From: Solimonas sp040754295
GTDB lineage: Bacteria; Pseudomonadota; Gammaproteobacteria; Nevskiales; Nevskiaceae
DNA length: 64,000 nucleotides
Reading direction: 5' to 3'
Assembly (NCBI GenBank): GCA_040754295.1
Contig: JBFMCQ010000014.1
Span: 3,867-67,866 of the forward strand
Position 1 is the first letter of the stretch, and each line of letters starts with the position of its first letter. The notes beneath the pieces were generated by a model. That model was not told the DNA's origin, made no database searches, and saw only the letters and a list, made by a program, of their open reading frames with translations. Positions 35,213 through 45,300 of the stretch are shown piece after piece. The position numbers were made by a program, and so were the translations under genes.

Positions 35213-35820
35213 GTCTCCTCCCCCGCCAGCGCCTGCGCGACCACGCGCACGCGCCGGTCGAGACGCGCGTCGACGAGCGCGGATTCGGTGAACACGCGGC
35301 AGTCGCCGCGCTTGAGCTGCGGGTCGGCAACGATCTCGAGGTCCTTGAGCTCGGCCGGCGCAACGAGCTGCTCGCGCAGCAGCACGGCGTCCTCGGGATG
35401 CACGCACAGGCGCACGCTGCGCAGCTGCGGCGGCAGGCCGGCGAGCGCTTCGCGCACCAGCGCGGCGACGCGCTCCGGCGCCGCGACCAGCTCCTCGTGG
35501 AGGATGCGGCGCGCGATCGCACCGGCGAGCTCGACCAGCGCGTGCTCGATCTCATCGTCGAGATGCGCGAGCGGCCGGGCGATGTGCTCGACCAGCGCCT
35601 GCAGGCGCTGCGCCTGCGTAGCCGCGGCCCTCTGGCCGGCTGCGTAGCCTTCGGCCTGTCCGCGCTGAAACCCTTCCTGATACGCGGCCGCCTCGATCTG
35701 ATCGAGCTGCTGCGCCGTCGGCGGGCTGGCGCCGGGATCGAAGCTCGGCAGCTGCCAGCGCGGCAGCTCCGCGTGCAGCGTCTCGGCGCTGAGCACGGCG
35801 GCGTCGCGCGGCTCGGACAT
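35209..35820 (-). CDS. fliH: flagellar export stator-like protein FliH
   Basis: A 203-residue protein that binds FliI and ties it to the C ring. The N-terminus is Pro/Ser-rich with a tryptophan (RWQLPSFDP), followed by GxxxG-like repeats (EGFQRGQAEGYAAGQRAA) and a C-terminal domain like V/F-ATPase peripheral stalks (AGAIARRILHEELVAAPERV). The ATG at 35820 shares one base with the fliG stop. The family match is moderate in sequence but secure in context. Confidence 0.85.
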   Translation of the reverse strand: MSEPRDAAVLSAETLHAELPRWQLPSFDPGASPPTAQQLDQIEAAAYQEGFQRGQAEGYAAGQRAAATQAQRLQALVEHIARPLAHLDDEIEHALVELAGAIARRILHEELVAAPERVAALVREALAGLPPQLRSVRLCVHPEDAVLLREQLVAPAELKDLEIVADPQLKRGDCRVFTESALVDARLDRRVRVVAQALAGEET

Positions 35821-36836
35821 CAGACGAACTCCTCGCCCTTGCCGCCGATGACGATCGTGCCGGCGTCCGCGAGCCGCCGCGCGGCGGCGAGGATCTCCTT
35901 CTGCGCGGCCTCGACGTCGGAGAGCTTCGCCGGCCCCCTCGCCTCCATGTCCTCGACCAGCATCTCGGCGGCGCGCTTCGACATGTTGCGCAGGATCTTG
36001 TCCCTGACCCGCGGATCCGCACCCTTGAGCGCCATCGCCAGCGCGTCGGTCGCGACTTCGCGCAGCAGCGTCTGGATGCTGCGGTCGTCGACCTCGGCGA
36101 GATCGTCGAAGACGAACATCAGATCCTGGATCTTCTGCGACAGATCCTGGTCGCTCTCGGCGATCTTGGCGACGATCGCCTGCTCTTCGGACGAATCCAT
36201 GAGGTTGAGGATGGTCGCCGCCGCCTTGATGCCGCCGACGCTCGAGGACTTGAGATTGGTGCCGCCGCTGAACTGCTTTTCCATGATCTCGTCGAGCTCG
36301 CGCAGCGCCGCGGGCTGAATGCCGTCGAGGCGCGCGATGCGGATCAGCACGTCGGTCTTCATCCGCTCCGGCAGCTGCGAGAGGACGTCGGCAGCCTGGT
36401 CGGGATCGAGATACGACAGCACGATCGCGACGATCTGCGGATGCTCGGCGCGCACGATGTCGGCGACCGCGCGCGTTTCCATCCACTTCAGCGCCTCCAG
36501 GCCTTTGCTGTTGCGGCCGAGCAGGATGCGGTCGATCAGACCGGATGCCTTGTCCTGGCCGAGCGCGTTGACCAGCACGCGGCGCACGTAGTCGTCGGCA
36601 CCGACGCCCAGCGAGGTCTGTGACTCCAGCTCCTCGACGAAGCGCTCCATCACCTCGGTTGCGCGTTCGCGCGTGACATTGGCCAGCGTCGCCATCGCCG
36701 CACCGACTTTCTGCACGTCCTTGGCGCCCATGTGCTTGAGCACTTCCGCCGCCTCGGTTTCGCCGAGTGACATCAGCAGGATCGCGGCGCGCTCGACGCC
36801 GCTCTGTCCGTTCGACTTGGACTGCGCTTCAGCCAT
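35820..36836 (-). CDS. fliG: flagellar switch protein FliG
   Basis: A 338-residue rotor protein that links FliF to FliM and meets the stator. Armadillo-like segments are seen in AAILLMSLGETEAAEVLKHM and ILSYLDPDQAADVLSQLPE-like helices, with the EHPQIVAIVLSYL motif. The C-terminal torque helix holds conserved charged residues in LKGADPRVRDKILRNMSKRA. It is 47 bp downstream of fliF. Length and domain order are normal. Confidence 0.94.
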   Translation of the reverse strand: MAEAQSKSNGQSGVERAAILLMSLGETEAAEVLKHMGAKDVQKVGAAMATLANVTRERATEVMERFVEELESQTSLGVGADDYVRRVLVNALGQDKASGLIDRILLGRNSKGLEALKWMETRAVADIVRAEHPQIVAIVLSYLDPDQAADVLSQLPERMKTDVLIRIARLDGIQPAALRELDEIMEKQFSGGTNLKSSSVGGIKAAATILNLMDSSEEQAIVAKIAESDQDLSQKIQDLMFVFDDLAEVDDRSIQTLLREVATDALAMALKGADPRVRDKILRNMSKRAAEMLVEDMEARGPAKLSDVEAAQKEILAAARRLADAGTIVIGGKGEEFV

Positions 36837-36883
36837 GGCTCATGACCCTGGCGTCCGGCTGGGCGCGGCAGCAGGGTGCGCCA

Positions 36884-38500
36884 TCAGCCTTCCTGTCCGA
36901 TCCAGTTCTTCACGACCTGCGCGACCCGCTTGGGATCCTGGGCGACTGCGGTGCGCGCCGCCTGCAGCTTGTTCTCGTAGCCGAGCTGCGGCAGGCTGGC
37001 CGGACCGGCGGCGATCGTGGGCCGGTCTTCGGCGCCGGCCGCAGCCGCAGCCGGCGGCAGCGCCGCGGCCGACGCCGTGAGCGGCGTCGCCAGCAGCGTG
37101 CGCAGCGCCGGGCGCAGCACGAAGACGATCAATGCGAGCACCAGCCCGACGCCGCCGGCATTGCGTGCGAGATCCCACAGCTGCGGCCGCTGCCACAGCG
37201 GCGGCTCTTCCAGCGGTGCCACTTCGGCCTGCATGAACTGCGCGTTCTGCACGCTGACCGAGTCGCCGCGCGCCTCGCTGAAACCGACCGCCTCGCGCAC
37301 CAGCGCCTCGACTTTCGCCAGCTGCTCCGGCGCCAGCGGCACGAGCTCGGTTTCGCCCTTCTTGCCGCCTTCCTTCGCCTGCGGCAGATAGTCGACGAGC
37401 ACCGCGACCGAAAGCCGGCGCAGACGACCGACCGACTGGCGCGTATGGCTGATCGTGCGATCCAGCTCGTAGTTGCGCAGGCTCTGGCGCGAAACATTGC
37501 GGACATCCTCGCTGTCCGCCGCGGCGAGCTCGTTGAGCGGCGGACTGGCGCTCGCCTCGACCGGCTGGTTGCTGGTGGCGCCCGGCACGCCGACAGCCCG
37601 CTCCAGGCCCACGGTCCGGTCCTCGACGATCTGCTCGCTGCGCACTTTCGCCGGGTCCGGCGTATAGCTTTCGCGCGCCTCTTCGGTGACCGCATAGTCG
37701 ACGTCGGCGGCGACCTGCGCGCTGACGCGCCCGGGGCCGAGCATCGGCAGCAGCAGCTCGTTGATGCGGCGCACGTAGTCGGCTTCGAGCCGCCGGGTGT
37801 GCTCGAGCTGCTCGGCACTGCGCGCCACGCCGGCGTCGCCGTCGAGATTGCTCAGCAGGCGGCCGTACTGGTCGATGACCGTCACGCTGCTCGGCAGCAT
37901 CCCGGCCACGCTCGATGCGACCAGATGCACGATCGACGCCACCTGGTTCTGCTCGAGCTGCCGCCCGGCGTGCAGGTCGACGAGCACCGAGGCGCTCGGC
38001 GCGCCGCTGTTGCGTGCGAACGCCGAAGGCTTGGGAATCGCGAGGTGGATGCGCGCCGCACGCACCGGCTGCAGCGACGCGATCGTCCGCGCCAGCTCGG
38101 TTTCGAGCGCATGCTGGTAGCGTGCCGACTCGATGAACTGGCTGGTACCGAAGCCCTGGTCCTCGCGCATCATCTCGAAGCCGACGCCGCCGCCGCGCGG
38201 CAGGCCCTGCCCGGCCAGATGCAGGCGCGCCTGGTCGAGCTGCGCCTGTGGCACCGAGACCACACCGCTGCCCGGTTCGAAGCGGAACGGAATATTGGCG
38301 CTGCGCAGCGCTTCGGTCATGTCGGCGGCATCGCGGTCGGCGAGCCCGGTGTACAGCGGCGCGTAGCCCGGCTGCTGCGACCAGCGGTAGCCCCACAGAC
38401 CGGCGGCGACCGCAAACGCGATGCCGAGCAGCAGCGCGAGCTGGCGCAACGCGGGACTGTCCTTGAGCTGCCGGGCGCTCGGCAAAACGGCTTGTGCCAT
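36884..38500 (-). CDS. fliF: flagellar MS-ring protein FliF
   Basis: A 538-residue membrane-ring protein. Two transmembrane segments flank a large periplasmic region: LALLLGIAFAVAAGLWGYRW near residue 20-45 and GGVGLVLALIVFVLRPALRT near 440-460. The secretin-like ring-building motifs include ADMTEALRSANIPFRFEPGS and the RLHLAGQGLPRGGGVGFEMM segment. The C-terminal tail LGYENKLQAARTAVAQDPKR and VAQVVKNWIG binds FliG. It starts 11 bp after the fliE stop. Confidence 0.94.
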   Translation of the reverse strand: MAQAVLPSARQLKDSPALRQLALLLGIAFAVAAGLWGYRWSQQPGYAPLYTGLADRDAADMTEALRSANIPFRFEPGSGVVSVPQAQLDQARLHLAGQGLPRGGGVGFEMMREDQGFGTSQFIESARYQHALETELARTIASLQPVRAARIHLAIPKPSAFARNSGAPSASVLVDLHAGRQLEQNQVASIVHLVASSVAGMLPSSVTVIDQYGRLLSNLDGDAGVARSAEQLEHTRRLEADYVRRINELLLPMLGPGRVSAQVAADVDYAVTEEARESYTPDPAKVRSEQIVEDRTVGLERAVGVPGATSNQPVEASASPPLNELAAADSEDVRNVSRQSLRNYELDRTISHTRQSVGRLRRLSVAVLVDYLPQAKEGGKKGETELVPLAPEQLAKVEALVREAVGFSEARGDSVSVQNAQFMQAEVAPLEEPPLWQRPQLWDLARNAGGVGLVLALIVFVLRPALRTLLATPLTASAAALPPAAAAAGAEDRPTIAAGPASLPQLGYENKLQAARTAVAQDPKRVAQVVKNWIGQEG

Positions 38501-38511
38501 GGATCAGCTCC

Positions 38512-38838
38512 CTAGATCGGCATGTTCATGATGTCCTGATAGGCCGCGACGAGCCGGTTGCGCACTTCGGTCATCGCGCGCAAACCCACCTGCGCCTTGC
38601 CCGACGCCAGCATCACCTCGGCCAGCTCCACGCCGGCGTCGCCGCGCGAGAACGAAGCCTGCAGGCTCGCGGCGCTCTGCTGCGTCTGGTTCACCTGCTC
38701 GATCGCCCCGCGCAGCAGCGACTCGAAGCCCGCTTGCGGCGCCGGCGCAGCGGCATGGGGCGCTAGCGGTCGCGATGCCGCCTGCGCCTGCAGCGCGCGA
38801 ATCTGTGCCAGCACGCGGCTGACGTCCATCTCGCTCAT
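38512..38838 (-). CDS. fliE: flagellar hook-basal body protein FliE
   Basis: A 108-residue basal-body protein joining the MS ring to the rod. The C-terminal family signature FSRGDAGVELAEVMLASGKA and QVGLRAMTEVRNRLVAAYQD with final IMNMPI is complete. It heads the unit fliEFGHIJK. A -24/-12 promoter lies 37-53 bp upstream, giving a short leader. The ATG at 38838 is used; another in frame lies three codons later. Confidence 0.93.
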   Translation of the reverse strand: MSEMDVSRVLAQIRALQAQAASRPLAPHAAAPAPQAGFESLLRGAIEQVNQTQQSAASLQASFSRGDAGVELAEVMLASGKAQVGLRAMTEVRNRLVAAYQDIMNMPI

Positions 38839-38874
38839 CTCGAACCCACACCCGGAAGGACCCGGCGCCTGCCG

Positions 38875-38891
38875 AGCAACTTCCGTTCCCG
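38875..38891 (-). promoter_or_regulatory. sigma-54 promoter upstream of fliE
   Basis: On the minus strand CGGGAACGGAAGTTGCT fits YTGGCACGRNNNTTGCW at all but two defined positions, with GG and GC separated by exactly 10 bp. Transcription would start near 38864. The activator gene fleQ and rpoN lie a few hundred bases to 4 kb upstream. Confidence 0.78.
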
Positions 38892-39039
38892 ACGGTTCCG
38901 GTGCTGCGCGTCAAACATCCGGCAGGGGTCGCGCGACAGAAGCTCGTCGGCGAGAGCGCGTGGCGTTCCGCCACGCAGGCCGGGCATCTGCGGCCGGCGC
39001 CATGCGCGCTGATGCGGCGCCGCGCGCTGGGCGCACGGC

Positions 39040-39246
39040 TCAACGACGCTCGTCGCGACGCCTGGCGGGACCGATCGTCGTCGGCGAGAACGACGGCGGG
39101 TCGGATGCGGGGAACGACTCGTCGGATGCCTCGTCGATCCGATCCTCGTCGGACGCCGTGCGCGGCGGCTCCTGCGGCTTCTCCGTGCGCTCGCCGCGGC
39201 TGCGGCGGCCATACACGCTGCGCGTTCTGCTTCCATGCTTGGTCAT
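39040..39246 (-). CDS. small charged protein with ESFPASDPPS motif
   Basis: A 68-residue hydrophilic protein. After a basic N-terminus (TKHGSRTRSVYGRRSRGER) it carries DEASDESFPASDPPSFSP, a motif recurrent in small uncharacterised proteobacterial proteins (VDEASxESFPASDPP), and ends in a basic stretch. GGAG lies 6 nt before the ATG at 39246; an in-frame ATG 21 codons upstream has no ribosome site. No signal peptide or membrane segment. It sits between fleQ and the fliE promoter, where Pseudomonas has fleSR. Function unknown. Confidence 0.6.
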   Translation of the reverse strand: MTKHGSRTRSVYGRRSRGERTEKPQEPPRTASDEDRIDEASDESFPASDPPSFSPTTIGPARRRDERR

Positions 39247-39328
39247 GCGAGTCTCCGGACCAGGTACTCCGTGCAGGCTAAGACCCGTCCGTTCATCGCG
39301 GCGTTCCACCCGGCGGCGCTCAAGGCTT

Positions 39329-40808
<1,480 letters not shown>

Positions 40809-40816
<8 letters not shown>

Positions 40817-41192
40817 CGCTGGAATCTCTCAGAAGTTTTTCGACGAACGCGATGACTTCCGTTTCGTAGCGCTGCTTGTTGACGAAGCCCTGTGCGCCGA
40901 CCTGGGCGACGAATTCGCGGTGCGCAGGGTCGTCGTAATGCGAAGCGATGATGATGATCGGCCGATCATCCTGCGCCCTGATCAGACGCGTGGCCTGCAG
41001 GCCGCCCATCCCCGGCATCGCCAGGTCCATGATGATGAGATCGGGGCGCAGCGATGCGGCCATGCTCACCGCCTCCTGCCCGTCGCGCGCCTCGCCGACG
41101 ATCTCGATATCCGGGCATTCGGACAGGAGATGCCGCGCCAGGATCAGAAAGGGCCGGTTGTCGTCCACGAGCAGTGTTCGCAATGTCCTCAT
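40809..41192 (-). CDS. single-domain response regulator
   Basis: A 127-residue stand-alone receiver. The acidic pair is in TLLVDDNRPF, the phospho-acceptor D56 in LIIMDLAMPGMGG, and a lysine follows in GFVNKQRYE, with N in place of the usual residue before it. No output domain. It sits between rpoN and fleQ, overlapping fleQ by 8 bp, so it is co-expressed with the activator and may relay phosphate to or modulate the flagellar regulators. Similar stand-alone receivers occur at this place in Xanthomonas clusters. The cognate kinase is not visible. Confidence 0.85.
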
Positions 41193-41229
41193 GCCAACTC
41201 TCCAACCGCGCGTTTGCCGCGCCTCCCTG

Positions 41230-42687
41230 TCAGCTCACCAGGCGCAGATGCCGGCGCGATTCGGCCAAGCTGCGTTCCTTGGCGGGCGGAATCCGCATTG
41301 CTTCTCTGTACTTGGCGACCGTGCGTCTGGCCACGCGCACTCCATTGCGGGCGAGGATCGCCGCGATGTCGCCGTCGCACAAGGGACAATTTGTACTCTC
41401 CGCATTGATGATCCTGCGGATCATCGCCTTGACCGCAGTCCCCGAAGTCTCGCCTTCGCGGCCGTTGATCTGCGAGGGGAAGAACGCCTTGAGCTCGTAA
41501 ACACCCCACGGTGTCTGCACCCATTTGTTGGTCGTGACCCGACAAACGGTCGATTCGTGCATACCAATGGTGTCCGCGATCTCGCGCAGCGTCAGCGGTG
41601 CCATGCCTTCCTCGCCGCGCTCCAGAAACGCCTGCTGGCGCTCGAAGATCGCACGCGCCGTGCGCAGCAGCGTGTCATGGCGCATCTCGACGCCGCGCAC
41701 CAGCCAGCGTGCTTCCTGCAGCTGGTCGCGCAGCGCGCGGTGCGCGCCGGCGCCGTCGAGCATGCGCTCGTAAGTGCGGTTCACGCGCAGGCGCGGCAGG
41801 CGCTCGGCGTTGAGCGAGACCTTCCACGCGCCGCGGGTACCGACGACGACGACGTCCGGCACCGCCGCTTCGGCCGCAGCCGTGGCCGCGGCGCCGGGCT
41901 TGGGATCGAGCGAGAGGATCAGGTCGAGCGCGTCGTGCAGCTCGAGCGCATCGACGTCGAGATCGGCGCGCAGGCCGTCGAAGTCGCGGCCGGCGATGCG
42001 CTCGAGCCGGGTCTCGACGAGCGTTACGGCCAGCGCCAGCGCCGGAGTGCCGGCCGGCATCATGCGCAGCTGCAGCAGCAGGCATTCGCGCAGATCGCGC
42101 GCACCAAAACCGCTGGGCTCGACGCTCTGCACCTTCGCCAGCGCGGCTTCGAGCTCCGCCTGGTCCGGCGGCGGCTGCAGCGCCGCTTCCGCGGCGATGC
42201 CGTCGAGCGGCTGCGCCAGATAGCCGTTGTCGTCGATCGCGTCGAGGATCGCGGCGACCAGCTGCGCTTCGCGCGGCGTGCTGACGAGGAGCTGCAACTG
42301 CTCGAGCGCGGCGAGCCGCGCGTCCTGCGCGCGCGGCGCGGCGATGCGTGCCTCCCAGGGCTCGTCGCCGTCATCGCGCGGCTCGCCGCCGGACCAGGCT
42401 TCGCGGCTCGACCAGTCGTAGTCGGCCTCGACCTGCTCCGTCGCAGCCGGATCGCTGCCGCTGACTTCGGCGAGCGGGTCGGCAACGGCCGTCTCGGCCG
42501 GCTCCACGTGCGGCTCGGCTTCGTCTTCCTCGTCTTCCGCCGGCTCGAGCATGACATTGCGCTCCAGCGCTTCGCGCAGCTCCTGCTGCAGCTCCTGGGT
42601 GGAGAGCTGCAGCAGCCGGATCGACTGTAGCAGCTGCGGCGTCATTCCCAGCGTCTGACTGGTCTTCAGCTGCAAGCCTGGTTTCAT
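41230..42687 (-). CDS. rpoN: RNA polymerase sigma-54 factor RpoN
   Basis: A 485-residue sigma-54. Region I starts MKPGLQLKTSQTLGMTPQLL with the Gln/Leu-rich LQLSTQELQQELREAL helix; region II is acidic (EDEEDEAEPHVEPAE). The C-terminal DNA-binding part includes the helix-turn-helix TLREIADTIGMHESTVCRVT and the RpoN box ARRTVAKYRE that reads the -24 element. I chose the ATG at 42687; the open frame upstream does not match. Its place in the flagellar cluster suggests a dedicated copy (Xanthomonas RpoN2-like) that serves the fliE, fliL and flhA promoters. Confidence 0.93.
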   Translation of the reverse strand: MKPGLQLKTSQTLGMTPQLLQSIRLLQLSTQELQQELREALERNVMLEPAEDEEDEAEPHVEPAETAVADPLAEVSGSDPAATEQVEADYDWSSREAWSGGEPRDDGDEPWEARIAAPRAQDARLAALEQLQLLVSTPREAQLVAAILDAIDDNGYLAQPLDGIAAEAALQPPPDQAELEAALAKVQSVEPSGFGARDLRECLLLQLRMMPAGTPALALAVTLVETRLERIAGRDFDGLRADLDVDALELHDALDLILSLDPKPGAAATAAAEAAVPDVVVVGTRGAWKVSLNAERLPRLRVNRTYERMLDGAGAHRALRDQLQEARWLVRGVEMRHDTLLRTARAIFERQQAFLERGEEGMAPLTLREIADTIGMHESTVCRVTTNKWVQTPWGVYELKAFFPSQINGREGETSGTAVKAMIRRIINAESTNCPLCDGDIAAILARNGVRVARRTVAKYREAMRIPPAKERSLAESRRHLRLVS

Positions 42688-42831
42688 GCTGATCCCCGAG
42701 CGTTGTGGTTCCTGCCCACAAGCATCGCGGATGGCGACGCACAACCAAAGCAAGAAAATCCTTACGGGATGTCGGGAATTCCCCCATCGATGCCGGAATT
42801 CCGGCAAGCGCAGCACGCAGTGGTGCCGGCA

Positions 42832-43467
42832 CTACAGATGCGCGTAGTCGAGTCCGGTGCGGATCGCATAGCGCATCAGCGCGTTGGTGCCGTACAGGCC
42901 CAGCGCGTTCATCATGCGCGCGCGGTGCGTTTCGACGGTCTTGATGCTGACGCCCATCAGCCCGGCGATCTCTTTGGTGGACTTGCCGCGTGCGATCAGC
43001 TGCAGTACCTGCCGCTGGCGCGGCGTCAGCGAAACGTCGTCTTCGGCGCGCTGGCTGTTGCGCCGCTCGACCGCCGCGTGCGAGATCGACGGGCTCAGGT
43101 AGATCTGGTGCCGCTGCACCGCGCGCAGCGCGAGCGCCAGCTCCATCGGCTCGGCGTCCTTGTCGAGGAAGCCCGCGGCGCCGTTGCGGATCGCCGCGCG
43201 GATATGCTGGCCGTCGGTCAGCGACGACAGGATCAGCACCGCGACCTCCGGATAATGGCGCCGGATCTGCACCAGCGCCTCGAGCCCGGTGATGCCGGCG
43301 AGATCGATCTCGGTGAGCACCGCGTCGGGGCGATGCTGTCCGACCAGCTCCAGCAGACCCTGCCCGTCGCAGGCCTCGCCGACGACCCGCGCCTCGGTAT
43401 GCTCCTCGATCAGTCGCTTGAGGCCGGCACGAACCAGGTTCCGGGAATCGGCCAGGACGATGCGCAT
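42832..43467 (-). CDS. NarL/LuxR-family regulator with glutamate at the phospho-acceptor site
   Basis: A 211-residue receiver plus LuxR-type helix-turn-helix (LTPRQRQVLQLIARGKSTKE and IAGLMGVSIKTVETHRARMM). The receiver is altered: the acidic pair reads VLADSRN instead of DD, and the phospho-acceptor segment reads AVLTEIDLAGITG, which places glutamate E53 where aspartate should be. The switch lysine is kept (GFLDKDAE). Glutamate at this site often mimics the phosphorylated state, so the protein may be active without a kinase. It lies 144 bp upstream of the rpoN start, between rpoN and the PilZ-like gene. Confidence 0.85.
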   Translation of the reverse strand: MRIVLADSRNLVRAGLKRLIEEHTEARVVGEACDGQGLLELVGQHRPDAVLTEIDLAGITGLEALVQIRRHYPEVAVLILSSLTDGQHIRAAIRNGAAGFLDKDAEPMELALALRAVQRHQIYLSPSISHAAVERRNSQRAEDDVSLTPRQRQVLQLIARGKSTKEIAGLMGVSIKTVETHRARMMNALGLYGTNALMRYAIRTGLDYAHL

Positions 43468-43497
43468 TTCGAGGACTCCGTTGTCAGCGATAGGGCC

Positions 43498-44070
43498 TCA
43501 TTGTCGGGGCGGTCCTGACGGGGCGCCTGCGCCGGCCGGCAAGCGTAGGCTCGCGACCGACCGCCGGTGGCGCGTGAACACCAGCTTTTCCAACGCGGCC
43601 CCCATCGCCTCGCTCATCTCGCGGAAGCGGGCACAGACTTCGCCGTCGTGAATTCCGAGGCTCTCGGCCGGCCAGCACAGCGCGAACGGTGCGCAGGCAT
43701 GCAGCTCCACGGCGGCCAGCACGAGGCTGCCGGCCGGCGGCGAGCGCTCGTCGGCCGGCCACGACAGGCCTTCCCGGCTCAGGCGCACCGGCGTCGACAC
43801 GATCCCGGCGCGCCCGGACCGCAGCATCGCACCGAGCAGCTCGAGGACCACGTCGATCTTCTGATGCAGGCGCTCGACCTCGGTTTCGAGTGCGCCGCCG
43901 GATTCACCGCCGCGATGCCGCTCGTCGAGCACCGCGATCGCATGCAGCGTGCGCAGATTCTGGTCGTGCCAGTGCTCGAGCGCGGCTGCGGTCGGCTCGG
44001 CGGACAGCGCGTCGACCTTCAGTGGCAGCAGGTCGCGGTATCCCAGCCAGTGGTCGAGCGGACCGTTCAT
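43498..44070 (-). CDS. PilZ-like domain protein of the flagellar cluster
   Basis: A 190-residue protein with a helical N-terminal half (VERLHQKIDVVLELLGAML) and a C-terminal beta-rich half where VRLSREGLSWPADE resembles the second c-di-GMP motif of PilZ domains ([DN]xSxxG), with arginine for the D/N. No clear RxxxR motif precedes it, so c-di-GMP binding is uncertain. Genes annotated as PilZ proteins follow fliS in Xanthomonas flagellar clusters, which supports the call. It is 27 bp after fliS and 30 bp before the LuxR-type regulator. A role in flagellar regulation is inferred. Confidence 0.6.
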   Translation of the reverse strand: MNGPLDHWLGYRDLLPLKVDALSAEPTAAALEHWHDQNLRTLHAIAVLDERHRGGESGGALETEVERLHQKIDVVLELLGAMLRSGRAGIVSTPVRLSREGLSWPADERSPPAGSLVLAAVELHACAPFALCWPAESLGIHDGEVCARFREMSEAMGAALEKLVFTRHRRSVASLRLPAGAGAPSGPPRQ

Positions 44071-44097
44071 CGCCAGCGCCGCAGCCGTCGATACCGC

Positions 44098-44481
44098 TCA
44101 ATGGACCGGCGCGACGCCGTCCCAGGCGGTCTTGAGCCCGCGCGCCAGTCGCAGCAGCTCGTCGACGGCATCGATATCGTCGTGCAGGTTCACGTGCAGC
44201 AGGCGCCGGCCGATGTAGTCGTACAGTGCATCGAGATTGGCCGCGATCTCACCCCCGGCGGCGTGGTCGAGGCTCAGCCGCAGGTGCTCGACGATCGCCA
44301 TCGCTGCCGACAGCGCGCGCAGCTTCGCCGCACGGTCGCCGCGCTGCAGCGCGCCGCGTGCGGTCGCGAGGCGCTCGATGACGCCGCCGTAGAGCATCTC
44401 GACGAGCTTGTGCGGCGAGGCTTCGTCGGCGTCGCCGTAGACGGCGGTCGTGCGGTACTGGTTGAGGGCTGCGTAGGACAC
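44098..44481 (-). CDS. fliS: flagellin export chaperone FliS
   Basis: A 128-residue helical chaperone that keeps flagellin unfolded for export. The family pattern is clear: YAALNQYRTTAVYGDADEAS, PHKLVEMLYGGVIERLATAR and LYDYIGRRLLHVNLHDDIDA. I chose a GTG at 44481 because FliS homology starts there; the frame is open upstream to 44628 without similarity and no strong ribosome site is seen. The usual partners fliC and fliD are absent; the gene is preceded by 174 bp without genes and then by a kinase remnant. Confidence 0.88.
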   Translation of the reverse strand: MSYAALNQYRTTAVYGDADEASPHKLVEMLYGGVIERLATARGALQRGDRAAKLRALSAAMAIVEHLRLSLDHAAGGEIAANLDALYDYIGRRLLHVNLHDDIDAVDELLRLARGLKTAWDGVAPVH

Positions 44482-44655
44482 GGAAGAAGGCCCGTCGGAG
44501 AAGGATGTCGCTCTCTGTATCGACGGGCCGGGCGGATTCTTGAGTCCGGCCTGCCGGCGGCGCTCGCTTTCAGGTTGAGCCGGAGTTCGGCGACGCCCCC
44601 GCAAACAAGAATAGTGCCTTGGATTCACCTCTAGCTAGCCATTGCGAGGCACGTG

Positions 44656-45300
44656 TCACTTTGACAGAGGCAGGGAGAGTTCCGCGACCAGGCCGCCGGC
44701 TTTTCGCGGCTTCAATTGGAGAGCACCGCCGAACCGCTCGGCAATCGCCCGTACGATCGAAATGCCCAGGCCCGCGCCGTCCTGGCTTTTGCGCCCCTGA
44801 TCGCCGCGCCAGAAACGCTGGCCGATCCGGCTGGCCTGCTCGGCACTGAGGCCGGGGCCGCGGTCCGACACGGCAATCAGGCAGCGCCGTGCGCCCTGAT
44901 CCAGCGCCACATCGACCTCGACCGCTGCATCCGGCGGCGAATAGCGCAGGGCGTTGTCCACCAGATTGCGCACCGCCGTCTGCAGCATCGACCTCGGTAC
45001 CGGCGTCCCCAAGTCCTCGCCGCGGATGTTCAGGCGCAGGCGCTGCGTATGTTCAGCCCGCCAGGAGTCCAGCACGCTGCGCACGGACGCGGCCACCGAG
45101 GCGCAGGCGTCCGCCCGGTCCGCGGGCGCGTCGGCGCGGGCCAGGGTCATCATCTGCTCCAGCGTGCGCCGCAGGCGTTTCACACCTTCCTCAGCACTGG
45201 ACAGCGCGCACGCCACTTCATCGCCCTCACCGAGGCGCGCGAGCTGCAGGTGGGTGTCGATCACGGTCAGCGGCGTGCGCAGCTCGTGCGCCGCGGCCCA
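44656..45300 (-). pseudogene. histidine kinase remnant, sensor half deleted
   Basis: From the H box (AAAHELRTPLTVIDTHLQLA) to the end this is a normal QseC/PmrB-type kinase core: the N box VRNLVDNALRYSPP, G1 SDRGPGL and G2 GAGLGISIV. Everything before the H box, meaning both transmembrane helices, the periplasmic sensor and the HAMP linker, is missing. The H box begins directly after the GLGYRL end of the response regulator, in a different frame, which marks a deletion of about 500-600 bp. No plausible start codon exists for an intact protein; reinitiation within the regulator gene could still yield a soluble fragment. Confidence 0.75.

Noticed and set aside
44482..44655. Sigma-54 or sigma-28 promoter for fliS
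   Set aside because: GCAA at 44600-44603 lacks a CC at the right distance for -24/-12, and no TAAA-N15-GCCGATAA-like site was found.
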